Shown here: piece after piece, positions 13,218-22,344 of the stretch
How the letters are laid out: each line of letters opens with the position of its first letter
Position numbering within the stretch: the first letter of the stretch is position 1
Assembly: GCA_965219665.1 (NCBI GenBank)
Contig: CBDCOD010000023.1
Coordinates: 1-64,000, forward strand
Direction: 5' to 3'
Length of the DNA stretch: 64,000 bases
Source: CBDCOD01 sp965219665
GTDB lineage: Bacteria; Pseudomonadota; Gammaproteobacteria; CAKMZV01
The notes under the pieces: generated by a model
What the model was told of the DNA's origin: nothing
What the model saw: only the letters and a program-made list of their open reading frames with translations
Database searches by the model: none
Position numbers and translations under genes: made by a program

Positions 13218-14342
13218 ATGAATATGATTACTACTTTTTCTCCCCCGAAAAGGGTATTAATGGGACCAGGCCCTTCTGATGTCTATCCTAGCGTTGCTTT
13301 GGCGCTTGCAAAACCGACTATAGGGCATCTTGATGGCGCTTTTATTAACATGATGGAAGAAGTGAAGCATTTATTGCAATATGCTTTCCAAACTGAGAAT
13401 AAGTTGACTTTTACCGTGTCTGCTCCTGGCTCTGCGGGCATGGAGACCTGCTTTGTGAATCTGGTTGAGCCAGGTGATAAAGTGATTGTGTGTGTTAATG
13501 GGGTGTTTGGCGGGCGTATGAAAGAGAATGTCATACGCTGTGGGGGAGAGGCAATTGTGGTTGAAGATGATTGGGGTAAGCCAGTTGATCCTGCCAAAGT
13601 AGAGACAGCACTTATTGCTCACCCTGATGCTAAAATCTTGGCGTTCGTCCATGCAGAAACCTCTACTGGTGCACGCAGTGATGCACAAAAAATCTGTGCT
13701 TTGGCACAGCAGTATAATTGTTTGAGCATTGTTGATGCTGTAACTTCTTTAGCAGGCATTCCATTAAAAGTGGATGAGTGGGGAATTGATGCAGTTTACT
13801 CAGGCACACAAAAATGCCTTTCTTGTGTTCCAGGTTTGTCACCGGTTAGTTTGAGCGAGCGAGCACAGCATAAAATTAAGCAACGTTCAGTGCCTGTGCA
13901 AAGTTGGTTTTTGGATTTGAATCTGGTAATGGGTTACTGGTCTGGTGAGGGCAAGCGGAGCTATCATCATACGGCACCTGTTAATACACTATATGCACTG
14001 CATGAGGCATTAGTACTTTTGCAGAATGAAAGTTTAGAAACCAGCTGGGAACGTCATGCCAGCAAGCATAAAAAATTAGCAGCAGGACTGCAGATGTTGG
14101 GTTTGTCGTTTTTGGTGGAAGAGAATTACCGTTTGCCGCAGTTAAATTCAGTTTATATTCCTAAAGGGGTTGATGATGCCGCTATTCGAAACACATTGCT
14201 TAGTCAATATAATTTGGAGATTGGGGCAGGTTTAGGTGCGCTTGCTGGCAAAGCATGGAGGATTGGTCTAATGGGTGCATCATGCACAGATGCCCATATT
14301 GCTTTGTGTCTTAAAGCATTAGAAAACGAGTTGTCAGTATGA
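13218..14342 (+). CDS. Alanine/serine-glyoxylate aminotransferase family protein (class V, PLP)
   Basis: A 374-aa fold-type I PLP enzyme. The N-terminal LMGPGPSDVYPSV and the lysine motif SGTQKCLSCVPGLSP are typical of the AGXT/serine-glyoxylate aminotransferase group; the Lys in TQK would form the PLP Schiff base. Family members move an amino group from serine or alanine to glyoxylate. The glycolate oxidase genes at 51-53.6 kb could make that glyoxylate, which is an inference. The start at 13218 matches the family N-terminus; the frame is open further upstream but that sequence has no family similarity. The stop overlaps msrA by 4 bases, so both are probably co-transcribed. Confidence 0.85.
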   Translation: MNMITTFSPPKRVLMGPGPSDVYPSVALALAKPTIGHLDGAFINMMEEVKHLLQYAFQTENKLTFTVSAPGSAGMETCFVNLVEPGDKVIVCVNGVFGGRMKENVIRCGGEAIVVEDDWGKPVDPAKVETALIAHPDAKILAFVHAETSTGARSDAQKICALAQQYNCLSIVDAVTSLAGIPLKVDEWGIDAVYSGTQKCLSCVPGLSPVSLSERAQHKIKQRSVPVQSWFLDLNLVMGYWSGEGKRSYHHTAPVNTLYALHEALVLLQNESLETSWERHASKHKKLAAGLQMLGLSFLVEENYRLPQLNSVYIPKGVDDAAIRNTLLSQYNLEIGAGLGALAGKAWRIGLMGASCTDAHIALCLKALENELSV

Positions 14343-14806
14343 ATAAGGCTTGTTTTGCTGCTGGGTGTTTTTGGGGTGTTCAAAAACACTTTTCTGATCT
14401 TAATGGGGTACATGGTACGCAAGTTGGTTACTGCGGCGGAGATGTGCAAAATCCAACCTATAAACAGGTATGCTCAGGAACTACTAACCATGCAGAGGCT
14501 TGTTTGGTAACTTTTAACCCAGAAATTATCTGCTACGAGCAGTTATTGCGCACATTTTGGGATATACATGATCCCACTACGCTTAATAGGCAAGGTCCTG
14601 ATGTGGGCAGTCAGTATAGATCTGCTATCTTTTATTATGATGTAGAGCAGCAACAATTAGCAGAAACATCTAAAAAACAAATGAATGTCAGTGGCAAATG
14701 GCGCAATCCTATTGTGACTGAAATTGTTGCTATGCCTGAGTGGTGGGTGGCTGAGGAGTACCATCAACATTACTTGACCAGAAAATCAGGTTTTTTTGGT
14801 TTTTAA
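14339..14806 (+). CDS. msrA: Peptide-methionine (S)-S-oxide reductase MsrA
   Basis: 155 aa, the length of a compact MsrA. It repairs oxidised methionine in proteins using the thioredoxin system. The catalytic motif AAGCFWG lies at residues 7-13, and the family blocks VGYCGG, ICYEQLLRTFWDIHDPTT and QYRSAIFYY follow. It starts by ATGA overlap with the aminotransferase stop and is followed 9 bases later by ruvX. The C-terminus is short, so resolving cysteines may lie elsewhere than in the longer E. coli enzyme. Confidence 0.93.
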   Translation: MNKACFAAGCFWGVQKHFSDLNGVHGTQVGYCGGDVQNPTYKQVCSGTTNHAEACLVTFNPEIICYEQLLRTFWDIHDPTTLNRQGPDVGSQYRSAIFYYDVEQQQLAETSKKQMNVSGKWRNPIVTEIVAMPEWWVAEEYHQHYLTRKSGFFGF

Positions 14807-14815
14807 GTTATTAGC

Positions 14816-15238
14816 ATGGCGGCTTGGTCAGGAACGGCGTTAGGTTTTGATGTGGGCAGCAAGCGTGTAGGCTTGGCGGTTGCTCAGAGCATTACGCGCC
14901 AAGCTAGACCGCTAACCATATTGGAGCGTAATGGTGCTTTTTCAGAGCGCTTAAGCACTGTGTTAGCAGAGTATAAGCCATCCGTTTTTGTTGTAGGCTT
15001 GCCTTTGGATAAGGCAGGCAATAACCTGCCTTCTGTGAATATGGTTGAGCGTTTTGTGGAACGTTTTTTAAGCGATTTTGGTTTGCCTATAGAGTGGATT
15101 AACGAATGCTATACTACAAAATTAGCACAGAGTTGTTGTACGGAGAATCATATAAAGCGCTCAAAGACACAGTTAGATGATGTTTCCGCACATATAATAC
15201 TCAGTGCTTGGTTAGATAAACAAGATACCTATGCATAA
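14816..15238 (+). CDS. ruvX: Putative pre-16S rRNA nuclease YqgF/RuvX
   Basis: 140 aa, RNase H-like fold. LGFDVGSKRVGLAVAQ carries the first catalytic Asp; VVGLPLDKAG and the C-terminal DDVSAHIIL segment are characteristic. The family matures the 5' end of 16S rRNA and is often essential. It overlaps pyrB by 8 bases, an arrangement common in gammaproteobacteria, where ruvX and pyrB are neighbours. Confidence 0.9.
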   Translation: MAAWSGTALGFDVGSKRVGLAVAQSITRQARPLTILERNGAFSERLSTVLAEYKPSVFVVGLPLDKAGNNLPSVNMVERFVERFLSDFGLPIEWINECYTTKLAQSCCTENHIKRSKTQLDDVSAHIILSAWLDKQDTYA

Positions 15239-16205
15239 TAGACATTCGCTTCAGTTCAACGCTAATAATCGCCTTCAACACTTATTGACCATCGAGGGGC
15301 TTAGTCAGGCGTTGATAGAGCGCATACTGCGCAATGCAGACTATTTTATGAACGAAAATAGGCAGCCCATAAAGCGGGATTTGCTCCAAGGATATTCTAT
15401 TTTCAATTTGTTTTTTGAGCCCAGTACACGCACACGCACAACATTTGAGTTAGCCGAGAAGAAATTAGGCGCTAATGTTATTAATCTAAATTTAAGTGCC
15501 TCAGCGACCACAAAGGGAGAAACCCCATTAGACACGCTTTACAACTTGGAAGCAATGGGTGCTAATATGTTTGTTGTACGCCATAGCGTCAGCGGTGCAG
15601 CACATTTTTTTGCCAGACAGGTGAGTCCGGGCGTTGCGATTATCAATGCGGGAGATGGCTGTCATGCACATCCAACACAGGCATTGTTAGATATGGCAAC
15701 TATTCGTCGTTATAAGGGGCAAATTAGTGGGTTGCGCGTCGCTATTATTGGCGATATTTTGCATTCTCGTGTAGCACGTTCTAATATTCATGCGCTGAAT
15801 ATTATGGAAGCTGAAGAAGTGAGAGTTATCGGACCACGTACATTAGTGCCACCAGAAGTGCGTAGTTTAGGCGTGCAGGTTTATCATGATTTGTATCAGG
15901 GTTTGGAAGGCGTTGATGTTATTATGGGATTACGTTTGCAGCGTGAGCGGATGGAAAATGCCCTGTTTCCCAGCGAGCGGGAATTCTATCGTCGTTATGG
16001 CTTGACTAAAGAGGCTTTGAGTTGTGCACAGGACGATGCGATTGTCATGCACCCCGGTCCAGTGAATCGCGGCATTGAGATGGAGTGCTCATTGATTGAT
16101 AGCAATAGGGCGGTCATTTTGCAGCAGGTTACTGAAGGCATAGCTGTACGTATGGCAGTGATGCAGATGATTGCCCAATCAGAGTGGGAGGCACCAGATT
16201 TATGA
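15231..16205 (+). CDS. pyrB: Aspartate carbamoyltransferase catalytic subunit
   Basis: 324 aa. It condenses carbamoyl phosphate with aspartate in pyrimidine synthesis. The carbamoyl-phosphate motif FEPSTRTRTTF is at about residues 62-72, with HPTQALLDM and VMHPGPVNRGIE further on. The length and the partner gene fit the Pseudomonas-type (class A) enzyme, which forms a complex with an inactive dihydroorotase-like subunit. ATGA overlap with the next gene. A piece of this gene (15607-15667) is duplicated at 3651-3709. Confidence 0.95.
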   Translation: MHNRHSLQFNANNRLQHLLTIEGLSQALIERILRNADYFMNENRQPIKRDLLQGYSIFNLFFEPSTRTRTTFELAEKKLGANVINLNLSASATTKGETPLDTLYNLEAMGANMFVVRHSVSGAAHFFARQVSPGVAIINAGDGCHAHPTQALLDMATIRRYKGQISGLRVAIIGDILHSRVARSNIHALNIMEAEEVRVIGPRTLVPPEVRSLGVQVYHDLYQGLEGVDVIMGLRLQRERMENALFPSEREFYRRYGLTKEALSCAQDDAIVMHPGPVNRGIEMECSLIDSNRAVILQQVTEGIAVRMAVMQMIAQSEWEAPDL

Positions 16206-17485
16206 GTGCATTGCTGATTAAAAATGCCAAAATTTGGGATAGAAAAGGTGATGCAGTTATCACGGATATCTTATTGGAAGAGCGCCGTATTGTTGCGATT
16301 GAGGCAAACATATCAGCAGAAAATAGAAAAATTTTAGATGCTCAGTCTCATTGGGTTATTCCTGGGTTAGTAGATGTGTTAGCGCGCACTCGTGAGCCGG
16401 GCTATGAGCACATTGCTACTATCCTATCAGAAACTAAAGCCGCAGTTGCGGCAGGGTGTACTACTCTGATAACACCTCCCGATACGCGCCCAATTATTGA
16501 TAGTGCGGCAGCTGCTGAATTAGTCGTCAATCGTGCTAAAAAAGCGGGTGCTGCACGAGCCTATGCGTGTGGTGCTTTGACATTAGGTTTGCAGGGGGAA
16601 GTTCTGGCAGAGATGCATTCGCTCAAAGAAGCAGGGTGTGTCGCTTTGTCTAATGGTGATATGCCTATTGTGGATACGCGTATTGTGTTTAATGCGCTCA
16701 ATTATGCGGCAACGGTTGATTTGCCAGTTATTTTGGATCCTATGGAGCCTTGGCTGAAAAATGGGGTGTCGCATGGTGGAGAAGTAGCAATGCGCTATGG
16801 TTTGGCAGCGCAAGCAGAAGAGGGCGAGTTGATTGGATTGTATCGGTTGCTGGCATTGATTGCAAAAACTAATGTACGCGCTATCGTTGGGCCAATTAGT
16901 AGCGCACGCTCTTTAGAGTTGATTGCACGTGCTAAACAAGAAGGGACACAAGTGGAAGCGATGACCAGCATTCAACATTTGCTCTTTTCGGATATAGATG
17001 GTGCGGTATTTAATCCTGTTGCTCGTGTAGAACCACCACTGAGGAGCATTCGGGATCAACAAGGATTACGGAAAGGGGTCTTAGATGGTGTGATAACCAT
17101 TATTTGTAGTGATCACCGTCCATGGCGAGAGGATGACTATCATTTGCCCTTTGCTATGATGAAAAGCGGTAAAAGCACTGTAGATACCTTATTTATGGCA
17201 GTGGCAAAATTAGCAGAAGAGATGGATATAGATTTCAATCGATTATTGCCATTGATTAGTTCTAATCCAGCACAAGCACTTAATTTGGATGTAGGTAAGT
17301 TAGAGGTAGGCACCAAGGCAGATTTATGCAGCATTTGTTTGGACAGTCGTACCATGTTGGCAGAGAGTGACTTGCTCAGTTGTGGTAAAAATAATCCCTT
17401 TATTGGTTGGGACTTGCCAGGTTCAGTGCACTGGACAATAAAGGCAGGTGAAATAGTTTATGAAAAGCAAAGTAGTAAGGAGTAA
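16202..17485 (+). CDS. pyrX: Dihydroorotase-like subunit lacking metal ligands (PyrX/PyrC' type)
   Basis: 427 aa of the dihydroorotase/amidohydrolase family. The motif that normally reads DxHxHxREPG is here DVLARTREPGYEH, so both histidines that bind the active-site metals are replaced. The late Asp motif (SDHRPW) remains. In Pseudomonas such a pseudo-dihydroorotase is structural and needed for PyrB activity; the same role is inferred from the 4-base overlap with pyrB. A true PyrC should then be encoded elsewhere. The start at 16202 is the ATGA overlap. Confidence 0.85.
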   Translation: MSALLIKNAKIWDRKGDAVITDILLEERRIVAIEANISAENRKILDAQSHWVIPGLVDVLARTREPGYEHIATILSETKAAVAAGCTTLITPPDTRPIIDSAAAAELVVNRAKKAGAARAYACGALTLGLQGEVLAEMHSLKEAGCVALSNGDMPIVDTRIVFNALNYAATVDLPVILDPMEPWLKNGVSHGGEVAMRYGLAAQAEEGELIGLYRLLALIAKTNVRAIVGPISSARSLELIARAKQEGTQVEAMTSIQHLLFSDIDGAVFNPVARVEPPLRSIRDQQGLRKGVLDGVITIICSDHRPWREDDYHLPFAMMKSGKSTVDTLFMAVAKLAEEMDIDFNRLLPLISSNPAQALNLDVGKLEVGTKADLCSICLDSRTMLAESDLLSCGKNNPFIGWDLPGSVHWTIKAGEIVYEKQSSKE

Positions 17486-17490
17486 TACGT

Positions 17491-17877
17491 ATGTTAGATG
17501 CGAATAATTTTGTACAGACTTGGGTGGATTATGTGAATACAGGTCAAGCAGACAAACTGTTGGCACTGTATAACAATGAAGCAACGTTATTAGCAACATT
17601 TTCGCCGAACCCTATTACGGACAGATCTGGCTTAGAGCAGTATTTTACGGGACTGGCAAGTCGTTCTGGCTTGCACGTAAGCATTGATGAGGCGAGTAGT
17701 GAGGCTTTAGAAGTTGACGAAAATAAGTGGATTTTCTGCGGTATATATGCTTTTCATTTTGAAGAAGAGGGTACGTTGCGTAGTTTCCCTTCGCGTTACA
17801 CATTTGTTGTAGATTTTGATCAGAGTGCCCCTTTGCTGCACCATCATTCATCACAAGTGCCTCATCCCTTGAGTTAA
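17491..17877 (+). CDS. SnoaL/NTF2-like fold protein
   Basis: 128 aa. The N-terminal FVQTWVDYVNTGQADKLLAL and the C-terminal LLHHHSSQVP match the NTF2-like group that includes DUF4440/SgcJ-type and CaMKII-association-like proteins. These small domains bind hydrophobic ligands or oligomerise; no substrate can be named. It sits 5 bases after pyrX and 15 before dapF, so it is probably in the same transcript. Confidence 0.7.
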   Translation: MLDANNFVQTWVDYVNTGQADKLLALYNNEATLLATFSPNPITDRSGLEQYFTGLASRSGLHVSIDEASSEALEVDENKWIFCGIYAFHFEEEGTLRSFPSRYTFVVDFDQSAPLLHHHSSQVPHPLS

Positions 17878-17892
17878 TTGAGTTAAGGTATC

Positions 17893-18708
17893 ATGCCTGA
17901 GTTACGTTTTACTAAAATGCATGGCACAGGCAATGACTTTATGGTGATTGATGGCATTAACCAGCCTGTTGATCTACAGCCTCAAACCATCAGGGCATGG
18001 GCACAAAGGCGTACAGGTGTAGGTTTTGATCAACTTTTAGTAGTGGAGCATAGCGCCGTCGCTGATTTTAAGTACCGCATTTTTAATGCAGATGGCGGGG
18101 AAGTTGAGCACTGCGGCAATGGAGCGCGCTGCTTTCTACGCTTTGTACAACAGCAAGGTATGAGTAACAAAAATACAGTTCAGGTGGAAACTTTGAGCGG
18201 CATTTTAGAGTTGCATAGTTTAGCTGGTGGGCAAGTACAAGTGAGCATGGGCGTGCCTGATTTTAATTTAAGCGCTGCGCATTTTGTAGGGACAACGCAG
18301 TGTGTTCTACATGCAGGTAAAACGTATAATTTTGAAGTGGTTTCAATGGGTAATCCGCACGCAGTGATTTTGGTGGATGCAGTAGAGGAGTTAGAGATAG
18401 AACCTATTGCCCAAAAACTGCAACAAAAAGAATGGTTCGCACAGTCGGTCAATGTGGGTTTCGTAGAAAAATGCGGTGATAATGCTATTCGTTTGCGGGT
18501 TTATGAGCGCGGTGCTGGGGAAACATTAGCGTGTGGTAGCGGTGCTTGTGCGGCTGTTGTGGTAGGTTTACAAAAAGGCTGGCTACATAAAAAAAAGATT
18601 GATGTAAGTGTCAATGGGGGGCAGTTAGTCGTAGAATGGCAGAATGCATCAGATTCTGTTATTATGACGGGACCTGCTCAACGGGTTTATGAGGGAATAT
18701 TAGTATAA
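17893..18708 (+). CDS. dapF: Diaminopimelate epimerase
   Basis: 271 aa. It interconverts LL- and meso-diaminopimelate for lysine and peptidoglycan synthesis. Both catalytic cysteines are present, in EHCGNGARC and LACGSGACA, and the N-terminus FTKMHGTGNDF is canonical. The length is normal for proteobacteria. Confidence 0.97.
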   Translation: MPELRFTKMHGTGNDFMVIDGINQPVDLQPQTIRAWAQRRTGVGFDQLLVVEHSAVADFKYRIFNADGGEVEHCGNGARCFLRFVQQQGMSNKNTVQVETLSGILELHSLAGGQVQVSMGVPDFNLSAAHFVGTTQCVLHAGKTYNFEVVSMGNPHAVILVDAVEELEIEPIAQKLQQKEWFAQSVNVGFVEKCGDNAIRLRVYERGAGETLACGSGACAAVVVGLQKGWLHKKKIDVSVNGGQLVVEWQNASDSVIMTGPAQRVYEGILV

Positions 18709-18790
18709 AAACTACTATATTGCTCACTATTTTTTAGGTGGTTGGGCAAATAGTAAACTGCATTTAATGAGATAAGGAAAAAATCAAATT

Positions 18791-20662
18791 ATGAAAAGTA
18801 ATGTATTAGAGAAATTAGAGGAGCAGCGGCGCAGTTATGTTGATCCATTGCCTTGTTCTGAGAAGGTGTACGTTGAGGGTAGCGATGGCGTTCGTGTGCC
18901 CATGCGTCAGATTGAACAAGCAGCAACGCCGGTTGAGAAAGGTGAGCCCATAGAGAATCCGCCTATTTGGGTGTACGACACCTCTGGTCCATACACCGAT
19001 CCTGAAGCTGATATTGCTTTTGATAAAGGCATTGTACGTGCCCGTTCTAAGTGGATTGAGCAGCGCGATGATGTTGATCATTTGCATGATTTTAGTTCGG
19101 AATATGCACGTGAGCGTAATCAAATGCCCCGCTTAGATAACTTGAGATTCCCGTCAATTCCCAATCCATTACGCGCTAAAAAAGGCAAATCTGTTACTCA
19201 AATGCATTATGCTAAAGCAGGTATTGTTACACCAGAAATGGAGTACATCGCTATTCGTGAAAACCAAAATTTAGAGCAAATACGTGATAAAGGGTTGTTA
19301 GAAGCACATGCTGGTGAAGACTTTGGGGCGCATATTCCAGCAAAAATTACTCCTGAGTTTGTGCGCGATGAGGTTGCGCGTGGGCGTGCTATTATTCCTT
19401 GCAATATCAATCATCCTGAGTTAGAACCAATGATTATTGGTCGCAATTTCTTGGTAAAAATCAACTCCAATATTGGTAATTCAGCTACGACTTCTTCTAT
19501 TGAAGAGGAGGTAGATAAAATGATTTGGTCAGTACGTTGGGGTGGTGACACTTTAATGGACCTTTCTACTGGTAAAAATATTCATGAAACCCGAGAATGG
19601 GTTATCCGAAATTGTCCAGTTCCTGTTGGCACTGTCCCTATCTATCAAGCTTTAGAAAAAGTAGATGGCATTGTTGAGCGTCTTAATTGGGAAGTGTTTC
19701 GTGACACGCTTATTGAGCAAGCAGAGCAGGGCGTGGACTATTTTACTATCCATGCAGGCGTGCTATTGCGTTATGTGCCTATGACTGCTAAACGTTTGAC
19801 TGGAATCGTTTCACGCGGCGGCTCTATTCATGCTAAGTGGAATCTGCATTATCATCAGGAGAATTTTGCTTACACACATTTTCGTGAAATCTGTGAAATT
19901 TGTGCGCAGTATGATGTTAGTTTATCGCTGGGAGATGGTTTGCGTCCAGGTGCTATTGCAGATGCTAATGACGAGGCGCAGATGTCAGAGCTTGCCACAC
20001 TAGGTGAATTAACCAAAATAGCTTGGGAATACGATGTGCAAGTAATGATTGAAGGCCCTGGGCATGTGCCTATGCAGTTGATTAAAGAAAACATGGACGA
20101 GCAATTGCGCCTTTGTCATGAGGCCCCTTTTTATACACTGGGCCCATTAACGACTGATATTGCACCCGGATACGATCATATTACCTCTGCAATTGGTGCG
20201 GCGATGATTGGCTGGTTTGGCACGGCTATGCTTTGTTATGTAACCCCTAAAGAGCATCTGGGCTTGCCTAATCGTGATGATGTGAAAGAAGGATTGATGG
20301 CGTATAAAATTGCCGCTCATGCTGCCGATTTGGCAAAAGGACATCCAGGTGCGCAAATGCGTGATAATGCGTTGTCTAAGGCACGTTTTGAGTTTCGTTG
20401 GTACGATCAATTTAATTTAGGTTTGGATCCTGATAGAGCGCGTGAGTACCACGATGAAACACTGCCGCGTGAGTCGGCTAAAGTGGCACATTTTTGCTCT
20501 ATGTGCGGACCTAAGTTTTGCTCTATGAAAATCACACAAGATATTCGCGACTATGCGGCTCAAAATAATATAAAGGATATTGGTGTAGCAGTAGAAGTAG
20601 GAATGAAGCAACAATCAAAGGCTTTTAAGCAGTCTAAAGGTGATATTTATATAAAGCAATAA
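18791..20662 (+). CDS. thiC: Phosphomethylpyrimidine synthase ThiC
   Basis: 623 aa. A radical-SAM-like [4Fe-4S] enzyme that makes the HMP-P pyrimidine of thiamine from aminoimidazole ribotide. The C-terminal cluster motif FCSMCGPKFCSM gives the CxxCxxxxC ligands. AAGGA lies upstream of ATG 18791. The 82-base leader shows no TPP riboswitch that I can recognise, which is unusual for thiC. purM follows 10 bases later; AIR is both the PurM product and the ThiC substrate, so the pairing is functionally sensible. Confidence 0.96.
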   Translation: MKSNVLEKLEEQRRSYVDPLPCSEKVYVEGSDGVRVPMRQIEQAATPVEKGEPIENPPIWVYDTSGPYTDPEADIAFDKGIVRARSKWIEQRDDVDHLHDFSSEYARERNQMPRLDNLRFPSIPNPLRAKKGKSVTQMHYAKAGIVTPEMEYIAIRENQNLEQIRDKGLLEAHAGEDFGAHIPAKITPEFVRDEVARGRAIIPCNINHPELEPMIIGRNFLVKINSNIGNSATTSSIEEEVDKMIWSVRWGGDTLMDLSTGKNIHETREWVIRNCPVPVGTVPIYQALEKVDGIVERLNWEVFRDTLIEQAEQGVDYFTIHAGVLLRYVPMTAKRLTGIVSRGGSIHAKWNLHYHQENFAYTHFREICEICAQYDVSLSLGDGLRPGAIADANDEAQMSELATLGELTKIAWEYDVQVMIEGPGHVPMQLIKENMDEQLRLCHEAPFYTLGPLTTDIAPGYDHITSAIGAAMIGWFGTAMLCYVTPKEHLGLPNRDDVKEGLMAYKIAAHAADLAKGHPGAQMRDNALSKARFEFRWYDQFNLGLDPDRAREYHDETLPRESAKVAHFCSMCGPKFCSMKITQDIRDYAAQNNIKDIGVAVEVGMKQQSKAFKQSKGDIYIKQ

Positions 20663-20672
20663 TAGTAAAAAA

Positions 20673-21689
20673 ATGAATAATGATAATAAATTGAACTATG
20701 CAGATAGTGGCGTTGATATTGATGCTGGCAATACTTTAGTAGAAAATATTAAACTCCATATTCACAAGACTAGGCGTAGTGAAGTACTTACATCCATAGG
20801 AGGCTTTAGTGGTGCATTTCGGGTGCCCACCACCTACCGCAAGCCAGTTATGATGGCAGCTGCAGATGGAGTTGGCACTAAGTTACGCTTGGCTATTGAC
20901 CATGAATGCTATGATGGCATAGGCATAGACTTAGTTGCTATGTGTGTAAATGATTTAGTCGTTTCTGGGGCAGAGCCTTTATATTTTTTAGACTATTATG
21001 CAACAGGGAAGTTAGATGTTCATATTGCAGAGCGTGTTGTGGCAAGTATTGCACAAGGCTGCATACAGGCTGGGTGTGCTTTAATTGGTGGTGAGACCGC
21101 TGAAATGCCGGGCATGTATGCACAAAAAGATTTTGACTTAGCTGGCTTTGCTGTTGGCATGGCTGAAGAAGATGCTATTATCGATGGTATGATGGTTGAG
21201 CCCGGCGATAGTATTATTGCTCTCAGCTCTAGTGGAGTGCATGCTAATGGGTATTCTTTGGTGCGTGCTATTTTGCAGCGAGAGCCAGCATCCAAAGAGC
21301 GTATAGAGCAACTATTACAGCCCACTCAAATCTATGTCAGAAGTATATTAGCTTTAGCAAGGCAGGTGTCTGTTAAGGCAGTGTGCCACATAACAGGCGG
21401 AGGCATAATAGAAAATTTACCGCGTGTATTACCTCAGCATGTGCGCGCCGATCTCAATCATTGGGAATTTCCAGAAATATTTCAGTGGCTACAAAAAGCA
21501 GGTAATATAGATGAGCAAGAGATGCTGCGTGTGTTTAACTGCGGGATTGGAATGATTATTGTTGTTGATGAAGAGCAGGTTCAAATGGCGTTGGATGTGT
21601 TGCGCTTTTTAGGGGAGGATGCAAAGGTAATTGGTGCAATTCATAAACGTGATGGAGCCGATAATAATCATATCCGCATACTGTCATAG
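20673..21689 (+). CDS. purM: Phosphoribosylformylglycinamidine cyclo-ligase (AIR synthase)
   Basis: 338 aa. It closes the imidazole ring to give AIR in purine synthesis. Family blocks YADSGVDIDAGN, ADGVGTKL, IGGETAEMPGMY and ITGGGIIENLPRV are all present. It lies between thiC and purN; the purM-purN order is typical of gammaproteobacteria. Confidence 0.96.
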   Translation: MNNDNKLNYADSGVDIDAGNTLVENIKLHIHKTRRSEVLTSIGGFSGAFRVPTTYRKPVMMAAADGVGTKLRLAIDHECYDGIGIDLVAMCVNDLVVSGAEPLYFLDYYATGKLDVHIAERVVASIAQGCIQAGCALIGGETAEMPGMYAQKDFDLAGFAVGMAEEDAIIDGMMVEPGDSIIALSSSGVHANGYSLVRAILQREPASKERIEQLLQPTQIYVRSILALARQVSVKAVCHITGGGIIENLPRVLPQHVRADLNHWEFPEIFQWLQKAGNIDEQEMLRVFNCGIGMIIVVDEEQVQMALDVLRFLGEDAKVIGAIHKRDGADNNHIRILS

Positions 21690-21705
21690 ACAGTAAACAT
21701 TCTCA

Positions 21706-22344
21706 ATGGATCGTATAGTTATTTTAATTTCAGGTCGCGGTTCAAACATGCGGGCTATTATTGAAGATACCCAACATAATCCTATTAATGCACAAGTTAT
21801 AGCAGTCATTGCTAATCAGGTGGCTGAAGGCATTGATTTTGCGCGTAGTAAGGGGATCGCTACAGAAATAGTTGAACATAGAGCATATGCCAGCAGAGAG
21901 TTGTTTGAAGAAGCCTTGCAGCAATGTATTGACAAGTATCAGCCAGACTGGATTTTTTTAGCAGGTTTTATGCGTATTTTAGGAGAGGCATTCGTCAAGA
22001 ATTACATGGGAAAAATGCTGAATATCCACCCTTCTTTACTGCCTAAATACACTGGATTAAATACGCATGAGCGTGCTATAAAAGCTGGTGAGAGTGAACA
22101 TGGTGCCAGTGTGCATTTTGTTACCCCTGCTTTAGATGGTGGTCCTGTTTTGATGCAGATCAGAATCCCCATACTCAAGACAGATAATGCTTTGACTCTT
22201 TCAGAAAGACTGTTAAAGCATGAACATTATCTATATACACGTGCTCTACGGCATATAATTGGTAGGGAGGTTTGTTTAGAAAATGGCATTATTAAAGACA
22301 ATACAGACAATTCTGTTCGCTACCCTATTCAGTTGGACGCTTAA
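21706..22344 (+). CDS. purN: Phosphoribosylglycinamide formyltransferase
   Basis: 212 aa. It transfers a formyl group from 10-formyl-THF to GAR. The motif MLNIHPSLLPKYTG and the following H-GASVHFVTPALDGG carry the catalytic Asn, His and Asp. The last 62 bases overlap the next gene in another frame. Confidence 0.95.
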   Translation: MDRIVILISGRGSNMRAIIEDTQHNPINAQVIAVIANQVAEGIDFARSKGIATEIVEHRAYASRELFEEALQQCIDKYQPDWIFLAGFMRILGEAFVKNYMGKMLNIHPSLLPKYTGLNTHERAIKAGESEHGASVHFVTPALDGGPVLMQIRIPILKTDNALTLSERLLKHEHYLYTRALRHIIGREVCLENGIIKDNTDNSVRYPIQLDA

